DNA from: JANXYY01 sp035530875
GTDB taxonomy: Bacteria; Actinomycetota; Actinomycetes; Nanopelagicales; Nanopelagicaceae
Direction of reading: 5' to 3'
Length of the DNA: 64,000 bases
NCBI GenBank assembly: GCA_035530875.1
Contig: DATKUB010000006.1
Location: 16,460-80,459, forward strand
Each line of letters opens with the position of its first letter. Within the stretch, counting starts at the first letter, position 1. This document shows positions 52,054 to 59,739 of this stretch, piece after piece. The notes under the pieces are model-generated. The model was not told the DNA's origin. It saw nothing but the letters and a program-made list of their open reading frames with translations, and ran no database searches. The translations under genes and the position numbers were made by a program.

Positions 52054-52983
52054 ATGTACCGCAGTTCAAAAAAGGTCATGGCAATCGGCATCGCTATGGG
52101 CTTAGCCATTTCAGCCCTAATTCTGCCGAGCGCAAATGCGTCCAGGCATAAGCCGTTTCCAGTAAAAATTAAAACTGCGATGGGTATGGTGACAATCAAG
52201 TCGTCGCCCAAGCGCATCATTTCGCTTTCGCCCACGGCGACCGAGATGCTTTTTGCGATCGGAGCGGGCAAGCAAGTTATCGCCGTCGACGACCAGTCCA
52301 CCTACCCAGCGAAAGCGCCACACTCCAAACTGTCTGGCTTCACGCCAAACCTCGAGGCAATTGCTGCAATGCACCCTGATTTGGTGATTGACGCCTATGA
52401 CACGTCGAGCGGCGTCACGTTGAGCACGGGACTTGGCAGGCTAAGGATCAAGACAATGAATGAGCCAGCTGCGAATAAATTGGCTGACGTCTACTCGCAA
52501 ATCCTGGCACTTGGCACAGCCACGGGACACGCCAAGCGAGCTAGCAAGCTGGTCACAAACATGAAGAAGCGAATTGCGGTCGCCATAGCCAGCGCGAAGG
52601 GCAAAGGCAACAGATTGACGTTCTTCCATGAGTTGGACAACACGCTGTACACCGCGACATCCAAGACCTTCATCGGCAGCGTGTACTCCGATTTCGGACT
52701 TTGGAATATCGCAGATGCAGCGGTCGCGGCGGATCAGAGTGGGTACCCACAACTGAGTTCTGAGTACGTCGTCGCGTCTAACCCAGATCTGATCTTCTTG
52801 GCCGATGCTCAATACGGTGAAAGTCCGGCTTCGGTTAAAGCTCGCGCCGGCTTTAGTACCTTGAAGGCAGTTCGGGGCAACCACGTATTTTCCATTCCTT
52901 CAGATATCAGTTCTCGTTGGGGTCCTCGGATTGTGAATTTCTACGAGTTCATCGCAAAGGTGATTGCTCATTTTGGGAAGTAG
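52054..52983 (+). CDS. btuF: B12 ABC importer substrate-binding protein
   Basis: About 309 residues with a signal peptide (VMAIGIAMGLAISALILPSA). Mature part is a class III binding protein: PKRIISLSPTATEMLFAIGAGKQVIAVD, LEAIAAMHPDLVID and LSSEYVVASNPDLIFLAD. Gene name rests on the cobalamin riboswitch upstream and the permease/ATPase following; sequence alone would allow a siderophore or heme ligand. The ATG at 52054 is preceded by GGAG inside the terminator; the longer open frame from 51790 is riboswitch sequence. Confidence 0.88.
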   Translation: MYRSSKKVMAIGIAMGLAISALILPSANASRHKPFPVKIKTAMGMVTIKSSPKRIISLSPTATEMLFAIGAGKQVIAVDDQSTYPAKAPHSKLSGFTPNLEAIAAMHPDLVIDAYDTSSGVTLSTGLGRLRIKTMNEPAANKLADVYSQILALGTATGHAKRASKLVTNMKKRIAVAIASAKGKGNRLTFFHELDNTLYTATSKTFIGSVYSDFGLWNIADAAVAADQSGYPQLSSEYVVASNPDLIFLADAQYGESPASVKARAGFSTLKAVRGNHVFSIPSDISSRWGPRIVNFYEFIAKVIAHFGK

Positions 52984-54016
52984 ACGGTTCAAGTCGCACC
53001 GATCTGGCACTTCGCCAGATCGGTTGCGGTCGCCGTTGGCTATGACCGTCGCATTGGCGGTGCTGGCTGTGGCTTTAGTTATGGGAGTTACGTTCGGTCC
53101 AGTATCACTTAGCCTGTCGAAAATTCTGCGCACCATCTTCGGGATCCATGGGGGGCTAACTGGAACCGATCGCGTCATTCTCCTTCAGTTGCGTCTGCCT
53201 CGAGTGGTGCTGGCCACCCTCGTGGGTGCCGCTCTGGCCGCAAGCGGAGCCGCATATCAGACCGTCTTTCGGAATCCACTTGCCGATCCGTATCTGCTCG
53301 GAGTTGCCGCTGGGGCTGGGCTTGGGGCGACCTTGGCCTTTATCGGACGAAGTCCAGGTGTTACTCCGTCGGTTCCAATCTTTGCTTTCGTCGGAGGCGT
53401 TATTTCAGTCGGTGCCACCTTGATGCTCGCTGGGGCTCATGGTCGTGATCCAGTCACCGTCATTCTGGCTGGCATCGCATTTGGCGCCTTTGCCACGGCG
53501 ATTCAGACCTATCTGCAACAACGCAACACTGCCGTGCTAAGGCCCGTTTATTCGTGGATCCTTGGACAATTAAACGGTGCAGGTTGGACCTCGGTACGCG
53601 ACGTCGCTCCGTACATAATTGCCGCTCTAGCTACGCTCCATATTCTTTCGCGCCGAATGGATGCGCTGATGCTCTCCGACGACGAGGCACGATCGCTGGG
53701 CGTAAATCCAGGACGCTTGCGATTGATGGTAATTCTGACCGCCACTTTGGCCACGTCGACCGCCGTTGCCGCTAGTGGCTTGATTGGTTTTGTTGGAATC
53801 GTGGTTCCGCACTTAATTCGTTCGATGACTCACCGAGCCACCAGCCGGGCAATCACAACAATCGCAGTTGCTGGTGGCGCCTTTCTGGTTCTTGCAGATC
53901 TTGGTGCAAGAACGATTGTCTCGCCCGCAGAGTTGCCGATTGGTGTTATCACCGCCTTTGTCGGCGCACCGTTTTTCCTCTTTGTCCTACGCGCGCGTGG
54001 CAGGGGATTGACATGA
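52964..54016 (+). CDS. btuC: B12 ABC importer permease (FecCD family)
   Basis: About 350 residues with nine to ten membrane helices. FecCD signatures: LRLPRVVLATLVGAALAASGAAYQTVFRNPLADPYLLGV (in pieces), ARSLGVNPGRLR (coupling-helix region), GLIGFVGIVVPHLIR. The TTG at 52964 overlaps btuF by 20 nt with AAGG close upstream; a start at TTG 52973 would be equally reasonable. Its end overlaps the ATPase gene by 4 nt. Confidence 0.88.
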   Translation: MLILGSRRFKSHRSGTSPDRLRSPLAMTVALAVLAVALVMGVTFGPVSLSLSKILRTIFGIHGGLTGTDRVILLQLRLPRVVLATLVGAALAASGAAYQTVFRNPLADPYLLGVAAGAGLGATLAFIGRSPGVTPSVPIFAFVGGVISVGATLMLAGAHGRDPVTVILAGIAFGAFATAIQTYLQQRNTAVLRPVYSWILGQLNGAGWTSVRDVAPYIIAALATLHILSRRMDALMLSDDEARSLGVNPGRLRLMVILTATLATSTAVAASGLIGFVGIVVPHLIRSMTHRATSRAITTIAVAGGAFLVLADLGARTIVSPAELPIGVITAFVGAPFFLFVLRARGRGLT

Positions 54017-54780
54017 TCGATTTTGAGGACGTCACTGTTCGCCTGGGTGGGCACACCATTGTGAATGGTGTGGATCTCCACATTATGTCCGGTGGATGGA
54101 CCTGTCTTATTGGACCTAATGGAGCCGGCAAGACCACGCTTCTCCGAAGTGTTATTGGCGGGTTAAAACACTCAGGGCGCATTCGAGTCGACGGCCAGAA
54201 GGTGACGGGAAGCCATCAGAGTCGAGTTGCTTACGTCTCGCAGCGGCCGGGAGTTCCAGAGGGTATGAGCGTCGCAGAATATGTCGGGTTGGGACGATTT
54301 CCGTTCGGTCCGGCCCGAACCGATTCTCGGGGAGTTAAGGTTGTCGCAGATCTGCTTGAGGAACTGAATTTGGACGACAACTCGGATCAGGCGATCACGT
54401 CTCTTTCCGGCGGTGAATTCCAACGCTGCGTTATTGCCCGAGCCCTAGCTCAGGAGTCTCTGGTCTTGCTCCTGGATGAGCCAACGAGTGCCCTCGATTT
54501 GCACCGGCAGATTGCCGTGTTAGACGTGATTGATCGGCGCAGGCGTGAAGGAGTCACTGTCCTTTCGACGATGCATGACATCACTTTGGCTGGAATGTAT
54601 GCAGACAAATTTGTCGTGATGGATCACGGAAGCATTGTCGTAGAGGGGGCTGCAAACGACGTCGCAAATGGGGTTGATCTTTTGCGCACATTTGGTGGTG
54701 GGATAGATGTGTTGAAGAGCCTCGACGGATTGCCAGTTGTTTTTCCAAGGCGTGAGATGCCAGAGCACCGCGAGCAATAG
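54013..54780 (+). CDS. btuD: B12 ABC importer ATPase
   Basis: 255 residues: Walker A GPNGAGKTTLLRSVIGGLK, Q-loop YVSQRPGVPEGMSV, ABC signature LSGGEFQRCVIARALAQ, Walker B VLLLDEPTSALD and the switch histidine TMHDITLA. ATG start overlaps the permease stop (ATGA). It completes the btuFCD operon under the cobalamin riboswitch; no cobalt or B12 biosynthesis genes lie in the window, pointing to uptake of external corrinoid. Confidence 0.92.
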   Translation: MIDFEDVTVRLGGHTIVNGVDLHIMSGGWTCLIGPNGAGKTTLLRSVIGGLKHSGRIRVDGQKVTGSHQSRVAYVSQRPGVPEGMSVAEYVGLGRFPFGPARTDSRGVKVVADLLEELNLDDNSDQAITSLSGGEFQRCVIARALAQESLVLLLDEPTSALDLHRQIAVLDVIDRRRREGVTVLSTMHDITLAGMYADKFVVMDHGSIVVEGAANDVANGVDLLRTFGGGIDVLKSLDGLPVVFPRREMPEHREQ

Positions 54781-54801
54781 GACATTGCTCGCGGCTGCTC
54801 A

Positions 54802-55053
54802 TTAGCGAACCTTTGGCATAACTCCAAGTTGGATAAGCAACGTTGCTGGCGTTGCTTTGAGGGCATCGCAGAGAATCGGGACAACGTCAATACGTGGTCG
54901 CTGTTGCTGGGTGAAGTATCGATAAATATTTCCCTTGTTGATTCCGATTTCATCAGCCAGGCTGTTCAAGGTAAAGCCACGCTTCTTCATCGTTGCGCGC
55001 AACCAGTTCATTGACTCTTCAGGAGAGACGTATTTTGTAGCGATTGGGCTCAA
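54802..55053 (-). CDS. small XRE-type helix-turn-helix protein
   Basis: Up to 83 residues, almost all HTH_3 domain: WLRATMKKRGFTLNSLADEIGINKGNIYRYFTQQQRPRID, with the recognition helix KGNIYRYF and a terminal LCDALKATPATLLIQLGV. Start is uncertain: TTG 55053 or ATG 55011 (69 residues), the latter with GAAGAG upstream. Convergent with btuD. No toxin partner is seen next to it. Confidence 0.65.
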   Translation of the reverse strand: MSPIATKYVSPEESMNWLRATMKKRGFTLNSLADEIGINKGNIYRYFTQQQRPRIDVVPILCDALKATPATLLIQLGVMPKVR

Positions 55054-55073
55054 CCCCTTGTTCTGGATATTTA

Positions 55074-55100
55074 TAAAAGCCGCTCGACGAACGGCTTTGT
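55074..55100 (-). terminator. hairpin with T-rich tail before the XRE gene
   Basis: On the minus strand AAAGCCG (55098-55092) pairs with CGGCTTT (55082-55076) around a 9-base loop and runs into TTTTATAAAT. It would stop transcripts coming from the acetyltransferase genes, or act as an attenuator in the XRE leader, because it is only about 25 bp ahead of the possible TTG start. Confidence 0.5.
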
Positions 55101-55528
55101 ATGTGAAGGTGGAAAATATATACGAGGTTCCGGTGCCATGATTCCACTTTTACGCAACCTGTACACACTGAAAGGCAATTGTCACGACAGTTGAGCAACA
55201 GTCAGATTTCATGACAAAGTGTTTGCCCAGTTCAGCAAGGTTGAAGAGGCCACTCGGACCGAAAAGTAATGATGTTAAATTAATCACGGAATCGGCGAAA
55301 AAATGTTTTGTTTTTTTTGAAGGTTGCTTAAATGTGTGTGTTTGAAATCGTCGTCGTATTTCAGGCCGCATCCAGCTAATCGATCCATGCCAATATGTGC
55401 GAGTCAAACCAGACCAAAGCCTTGGGTGGGCGAGCTGCTCAGCTTCCATCCGCAGAAAACCGTACTCGCCGGTAACAAGTATGAGGGCCCGATGTTCTAT
55501 AGGTAAGGGACCGGTTACGCAAAGGCGC
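55101..55528. other. about 430-bp stretch without a convincing gene
   Basis: Open frames cross the region on both strands (for example a minus frame extending into the acetyltransferase), but their translations show no fold or motif. Visible items: TTGTCA (55179-55184) and TGACAA (55212-55217) as spaced inverted words and a T-run near 55310. It may hold promoters for the XRE gene, or decayed sequence. Confidence 0.3.
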
Positions 55529-56026
55529 TCATTCAGCCATCCCGATATGAGACCAGACCTGGATGTCGTGCACGCCACTGCGTCTGCTCTGGGCCTTTCT
55601 GAGGGTTCCTTCATAGGCAAATCCTGCCTTATTGAGAGCTCGCTGTTCGGGAATATTTTCGACATCGGTCTGCGCTTCCACCCGGACGATTCCTTGATTG
55701 TGAAGTTCCTCTGCCAGCAACCGCTGGGCTATCGCCCCAATGCCGAATCCTCGATGGGTATCTAGCAGGTTAATTCCGATATTCATGGCACGTGAACCAG
55801 CCGTCGGTCCATACCAAACCGAGTGTCCAGAAAGATTTCCAACCGGGATTACCTCACCGGTTGGCTTTGTGAATTCAATTAGCCAGTGTGCGATCCGTAA
55901 TGCGGCGGCCTCCTGAACCATCTCACCCCAATCGTCATATTCGCTAGGAGACTGAGGTCTAGGAACGGAGTCGTCGACTTCGCGAATTGAGACAGTTCCG
56001 ATGCCTTCGATGTCGTCGCTACTCAT
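55529..56026 (-). CDS. GNAT acetyltransferase (RimJ/RimL-like)
   Basis: 165 residues with the acetyl-CoA-binding loop in NIGINLLDTHRGFGIGAIAQRLLAEEL (R/Q-x-x-G-x-G/A in HRGFGIG) and the later N-x-A/EQRALNKAGFAYEGTLRKA pattern typical of Rim-type GNATs that modify proteins or small amines. Its start overlaps the stop of the next GNAT gene by 8 nt, so the two are co-translated. Substrate unknown. Confidence 0.8.
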   Translation of the reverse strand: MSSDDIEGIGTVSIREVDDSVPRPQSPSEYDDWGEMVQEAAALRIAHWLIEFTKPTGEVIPVGNLSGHSVWYGPTAGSRAMNIGINLLDTHRGFGIGAIAQRLLAEELHNQGIVRVEAQTDVENIPEQRALNKAGFAYEGTLRKAQSRRSGVHDIQVWSHIGMAE

Positions 56027-56510
56027 GATGGAATTCTACGGTCCGTTCGTCGGGCAGAGTCCAAAGAATTTCAACGATCTCGACGCCTCTTGCATTGGAA
56101 AAATATTGGCCCTCAGAGGTGCGTACGAAACCCGTCTTCTGTAGAACTTTCATGGAGGCGTGGTTGTCAAAGGCGGTCCTTGCGTAGACGGGCCGAACTG
56201 TCACTATCTCCAAGAACTCGCGTAGAGACTGTGTCGCGATTCCCTTACCCCAATATTCTGGTCCTAAAACGAAACCGATTTGGGGCTCACCATCTAGATC
56301 ATATTTGGTCAGATAACCCGCGATTCCCTCCTCGACCACGATCTTGCGCATAAGCACCGTTTCGTCATCGAGCGCTCTGGCAAAGTGAGCATTGAACGCA
56401 TCCCAGTCTGTTGGATCCTCATGTGTAAACGCAACCTGCCAGTTTGAAACAGGGTCCAGTTGATGATCAAAAAAAACTGCGAAATCGGGTGGTTGAACTT
56501 CGCGAAGCAT
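56019..56510 (-). CDS. GNAT acetyltransferase (RimJ/RimL-like), second of a pair
   Basis: From ATG 56510 about 163 residues: starts MLREVQPPDFAVFFDHQLDP, and has the acetyl-CoA loop GFVLGPEYWGKGIATQSLREFLE (with Q/R-x-x-G-x-G as YWGKGIA) and DNHASMKVLQKTGFVR. A longer form from 56585 would overlap the divergent transporter; the shorter start matches family N-termini. Coupled with the other GNAT downstream. Confidence 0.78.
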   Translation of the reverse strand: MLREVQPPDFAVFFDHQLDPVSNWQVAFTHEDPTDWDAFNAHFARALDDETVLMRKIVVEEGIAGYLTKYDLDGEPQIGFVLGPEYWGKGIATQSLREFLEIVTVRPVYARTAFDNHASMKVLQKTGFVRTSEGQYFSNARGVEIVEILWTLPDERTVEFHHE

Positions 56511-56537
56511 GACAACAGAGCCTATAGGCTGCCACAC

Positions 56538-57815
56538 ATGTTCCTGCCTGATTTTCCGAGGCCCAGATGGGAGAGGTTCAGGCATGCGGCAATTCCGGAA
56601 CGGGGTCCGATTCGGACGCTGACCAAGGTGACGTTGAGCAACACCATCGGCAACGGGCTCTATTTTGCAATTAGCGTGATTTTCTTTACGCGCTCGGTTG
56701 GCTTAACAAACCATCAAGTGGCTCTCGGGTTTGGCATCGCGGCCGCAGCGGGGTTGATCGCCAACGTCCCGGCTGGGCACCTGGCAGACCGTCACGATCC
56801 CCGAAAACTAGCTGCCCTTTTTCTGTCGGTTGAAGGTCTATCTATGGGTGCCTTCGTTTTGGTGCATTCATTTTCCACCTTTCTGGCGGTAAGCATTCTG
56901 GGCTCGCTCGCCGGCAGCGCTGGCGGTAGCGTGCGAATGGCCTTCATGGCTCGATTCGGAGTAGGGGAAGAGCGAGTTCGCGTACGTGCGTTTCAACGGT
57001 CGGTGAGCAACTTGGGGATGGGGATTGGTTTCAGCATCGCTGGTGTGGCTCTTGCTGCAGATACTCGATCCCTATACGTCGCAATGGTTCTGGTCAATGC
57101 CGCCACTTTTATTATTGCTGCGGTGTTAATACTGCAGATACCGGAAATGGTGCCGCTATCGCCAACGAGCGAGACGAAGACCGGGCCGCGTCTAGTGGTT
57201 CTCCGGGACCATCACTTTCTCATTGCATCGGCTCTTGGTAGTTGTCTTTCGGTGCAGGCGGTTGTGCAGGGCGTTGGGATTCCGCTCTGGATCATCCAAT
57301 ACACACGTGCGCCGCGATGGTGGGTGGCCGTTCTCATGGTGGTTAACACCAGCGCGATCGTTTTGCTACAGGTTCGAATGAGCAAGGGAACTGGTGATTT
57401 GCAGAACGCGGCAAATATCCGACGCCGATCTGGGTTTTATATGGCGCTGGCCTGCCTGATTTATGCGATAGCGCAAGGGCTCAACCCAGTGCTTGCCTGC
57501 CTGATCTTGCTGGTTGGGTCTGCAGTAGATGTAACTGCAGAATTGCTCAGCGTCTCGGCCTCCTGGGGGATCGGATATGGAATGGCCCCTGAACACCTCC
57601 AGGGTCAGTATCAAGGCGTCTATTCGATGGGCGGCGGGATTGGCATGGTCTATGGGCCGGTTTTTGTCACCTCCACGGCAATCGCAATGGGAAGAGTGGG
57701 CTGGGTGATTCTAGCGGCCTTCTTCGTGCTCTCTGGCGCCGCCTTTCCACCGCTGATCCGAAGTTATCTGCGGGCTCGCGCGGCTGCTCCGTCAGTTGGG
57801 GGAGACCTGTTATGA
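56538..57815 (+). CDS. MFS transporter
   Basis: About 425 residues, twelve hydrophobic helices. The cytosolic loop between helices 2 and 3 has the MFS-like GHLADRHDPRKLAALFL; helix 11-12 region has GGGIGMVYGPVFVTSTAIAM. Likely a drug or metabolite exporter. ATG 56538 is taken because the longer frame would overlap the opposite acetyltransferase gene. A truncated GNAT follows by a few bases. Confidence 0.82.
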   Translation: MFLPDFPRPRWERFRHAAIPERGPIRTLTKVTLSNTIGNGLYFAISVIFFTRSVGLTNHQVALGFGIAAAAGLIANVPAGHLADRHDPRKLAALFLSVEGLSMGAFVLVHSFSTFLAVSILGSLAGSAGGSVRMAFMARFGVGEERVRVRAFQRSVSNLGMGIGFSIAGVALAADTRSLYVAMVLVNAATFIIAAVLILQIPEMVPLSPTSETKTGPRLVVLRDHHFLIASALGSCLSVQAVVQGVGIPLWIIQYTRAPRWWVAVLMVVNTSAIVLLQVRMSKGTGDLQNAANIRRRSGFYMALACLIYAIAQGLNPVLACLILLVGSAVDVTAELLSVSASWGIGYGMAPEHLQGQYQGVYSMGGGIGMVYGPVFVTSTAIAMGRVGWVILAAFFVLSGAAFPPLIRSYLRARAAAPSVGGDLL

Positions 57816-57821
57816 GCATTG

Positions 57822-58118
57822 GTGGGAGAGCTCGGTTGGCGTTGCCTGCTGACGTTGCCAAATCATTTCTTTGGGTGTGACTTTGTTGAATTGCTTGTCG
57901 TGACGCCCTCGTACCAGCGTCGTGGAATCGCTAGGTCTTTGCTCAGGTGGACAGTGACTGCTACTCGGGGAAAGGTATGGATTTCCACGAACGAATCTAA
58001 CTCGGCTATGCGCACTCTGCTAACAAACGATGACTGGCACTTTGCTGGAACGCTCACGGGGATAGATGAGGGCGACCCAGAATTGTTTTTCTACTTCGAG
58101 GATCTCGAAAACGTTTAG
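57822..58118 (+). CDS. short (N-terminally truncated-looking) GNAT acetyltransferase
   Basis: 98 residues corresponding to the C-terminal two thirds of a GNAT: FVELLVVTPSYQRRGIARSLLRWT (acetyl-CoA loop QRRGIA) and ESNSAMRTLLTNDDWHFAGTL, ending DPELFFYFEDLENV. Usual members have about 50 further residues (first strand and helices) that are missing. Either it is a decayed gene or a minimal enzyme. Begins at a GTG a few bases after the transporter stop. Confidence 0.6.
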   Translation: MGELGWRCLLTLPNHFFGCDFVELLVVTPSYQRRGIARSLLRWTVTATRGKVWISTNESNSAMRTLLTNDDWHFAGTLTGIDEGDPELFFYFEDLENV

Positions 58119-58690
58119 GCCAGAATTTTCGGGAAGGCAAAGTCATCGTTGTCGACGACCCGCGTTGCCTGTTGCTGCGGTCGAACTTCGTCGATATAGA
58201 TCTGTTGGCCCTGGTGGTATCTGATATTCGTTCTTGCCATTGGGTCCGCAGAGGCAATGCCGTCTCGAATCTTCATCCTCGAAAAACTGACTTCGGGTTT
58301 TACCTCAAGCCAGATGGAGTAGTTCCACCACCGAATCAACTCCGGCCGATGCAAGAAGATGCCATCTATCAACAGGATCGATCCGGTGACCGCCTTTTCC
58401 AGTGGCTGTAGGTGAGGTGAGTCCGCGAAGAGATCAAAGACACCTCTTCGGTAACTGCCATTGTCCTTCCCTCGTGAATACCGGATGGCACTTGGGTGGT
58501 GAAAATCGTCAATGGTGGCTCTGATCACAGCCTGTCCGCGACCTAGCAAGGCCGTTGCCAGTTGATCTGCGAAGGTGGTTTTCCCAGAGCCATCACGCCC
58601 ATCGACGGCGACCCGAAGGTAAGGGTCGCGCGGTAGCTTTGCGATCTCAGCGGACAGGTGATCGATGAAACGGCTGCGATTGGCTGCCAC
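58115..58690 (-). CDS. uridine-kinase-like P-loop protein
   Basis: About 191 residues with Walker A VDGRDGSGKTTFADQLATAL, RATIDDFHHPS (lid/substrate Asp-Asp) and ILLIDGIFLHRPELIRWWN (Walker B). The fold matches uridine kinase/phosphoribulokinase-like NTPases. Substrate could be a nucleoside or a vitamin precursor. The GTG at 58690 has AAGGAG six bases upstream and is preferred over the far-upstream open frame. Confidence 0.82.
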   Translation of the reverse strand: MAANRSRFIDHLSAEIAKLPRDPYLRVAVDGRDGSGKTTFADQLATALLGRGQAVIRATIDDFHHPSAIRYSRGKDNGSYRRGVFDLFADSPHLQPLEKAVTGSILLIDGIFLHRPELIRWWNYSIWLEVKPEVSFSRMKIRDGIASADPMARTNIRYHQGQQIYIDEVRPQQQATRVVDNDDFAFPKILA

Positions 58691-58756
58691 GTTTTCTCCT
58701 TCCCAGCCGAGGCGTACAGTGAGGTGAAGACATAACGATCCCGGAGGTCGAGTCAT

Positions 58757-59023
58757 ATGTCCAAGATTTACGAGGAGTTCAAGGTAAAAGGGGACGACCT
58801 GGTTGCAAAGGTCAAGTCTCTTGTAGCCGAAGGCAATGTCCGACGGGTAATCATCAAGAACAAAGAGGGCAAGACGGTGGTCGAGATACCACTGACGCTT
58901 GGCGTAGCTGGGGCGCTACTCGCGCCCCCGCTTGCCGCGGTGAGTGCGATTGCTGCATTGCTGAGTGAGTGCACCATTGCAGTAGTGCGCGACGACTCGA
59001 ATGAGAACGAGGACCAGAGTTAG
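58757..59023 (+). CDS. DUF4342-like small protein
   Basis: 88 residues: amphipathic helix (YEEFKVKGDDLVAKVKSLVAEG), two strands (NVRRVIIKNKEGKTVVEIPL) and a hydrophobic C-terminal helix (GVAGALLAPPLAAVSAIAALL). This matches DUF4342 as I recall it, sometimes with an annotated UBA-like start. It is likely membrane-associated. Divergent from the uridine-kinase-like gene. Confidence 0.75.
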   Translation: MSKIYEEFKVKGDDLVAKVKSLVAEGNVRRVIIKNKEGKTVVEIPLTLGVAGALLAPPLAAVSAIAALLSECTIAVVRDDSNENEDQS

Positions 59024-59679
59024 GCGAGATTAGTCTCAATAATTTCGCTTTGAATTTCGACACTCTCGCGGCTCTTCAAGGTGAAACGAGGTAGCAGCAC
59101 GTGAAGAATTGGACCTATCAATAAGGCGTAGGCAACGGTTCCGATGCCTACCGTGCCGCCCATTGCCCAACCGATTGCAAGAACGCTGAGTTCGATGATG
59201 GTGCGAATCAATCGGATTGATTTTCCGGTGCGATCAACGAGTCCGATCGTCAGTCCATCGCGAGGTCCAGGGCCGAGTCCTGCTCCAATGTAGAGCGCGC
59301 CCGCCAGACCATTTAGAAAAACTCCCGACAGGAGCAGGATTGCGCTTTCGTAACCCGAGGAAGAATCCGGAACGACCCGCAGAAATGCATCTACCGCAAT
59401 GCCGATCACAAAAACGTTGCTGATCGTTCCAACGCCGGGACGCTGCCGGAGCGGAATCCAAAGAAGCAGAATTAGTAAACCGCTCACGATAACGATGGTT
59501 CCGAAACTTAAATGAGTTACTCGAGTTAAACCCTGGTTAAAAACATCCCAAGGATCAAGGCCGATATTTCCTCGAATCATTAGGGCCATGCTCGCGCCAT
59601 AGAGGGTGAGGCCCGCGTACAACTGAGAGAGCCGTCGGCCGAGCGGGACGCCATTTTGGGGGAGTGGAGCCAGAATCAT
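59020..59679 (-). CDS. YczE-type membrane protein
   Basis: About 219 residues with five to six membrane segments (AGLTLYGASMALMIRGNIGLDPWDVFNQGL, IVIVSGLLILLLWIPL, SAILLLSGVFLNGLAGALYIGAGLGPGPRDGL, in pieces). This is the YczE/YyaS family that is commonly encoded divergently to a MocR-type regulator, exactly as here. Function is not known; co-occurrence suggests control by that regulator. ATG 59679 chosen because a longer frame overlaps the opposite gene. Confidence 0.8.
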   Translation of the reverse strand: MILAPLPQNGVPLGRRLSQLYAGLTLYGASMALMIRGNIGLDPWDVFNQGLTRVTHLSFGTIVIVSGLLILLLWIPLRQRPGVGTISNVFVIGIAVDAFLRVVPDSSSGYESAILLLSGVFLNGLAGALYIGAGLGPGPRDGLTIGLVDRTGKSIRLIRTIIELSVLAIGWAMGGTVGIGTVAYALLIGPILHVLLPRFTLKSRESVEIQSEIIETNLA

Positions 59680-59708
59680 GTCCGTATCCTGCCGTATTAC
59701 CGGGGCAG

Positions 59709-59733
59709 ATTGGCTTGTTTTTACCAGTCCAAT
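59709..59733. promoter_or_regulatory. possible operator between yczE-like and MocR genes
   Basis: ATTGG (59709-59713) and CCAAT (59729-59733) form a spaced inverted repeat in the 60-bp divergent gap, directly before the MocR-type ATG (59740). Position fits control of both genes, but one imperfect site is weak evidence. Confidence 0.3.
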
Positions 59734-59739
59734 TATGAG

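Noticed and set aside
55150..55665. Minus-strand open frame of 171 codons overlapping the GNAT gene
   Set aside because: Translation has no fold pattern and overlaps a good GNAT coding region in another frame.
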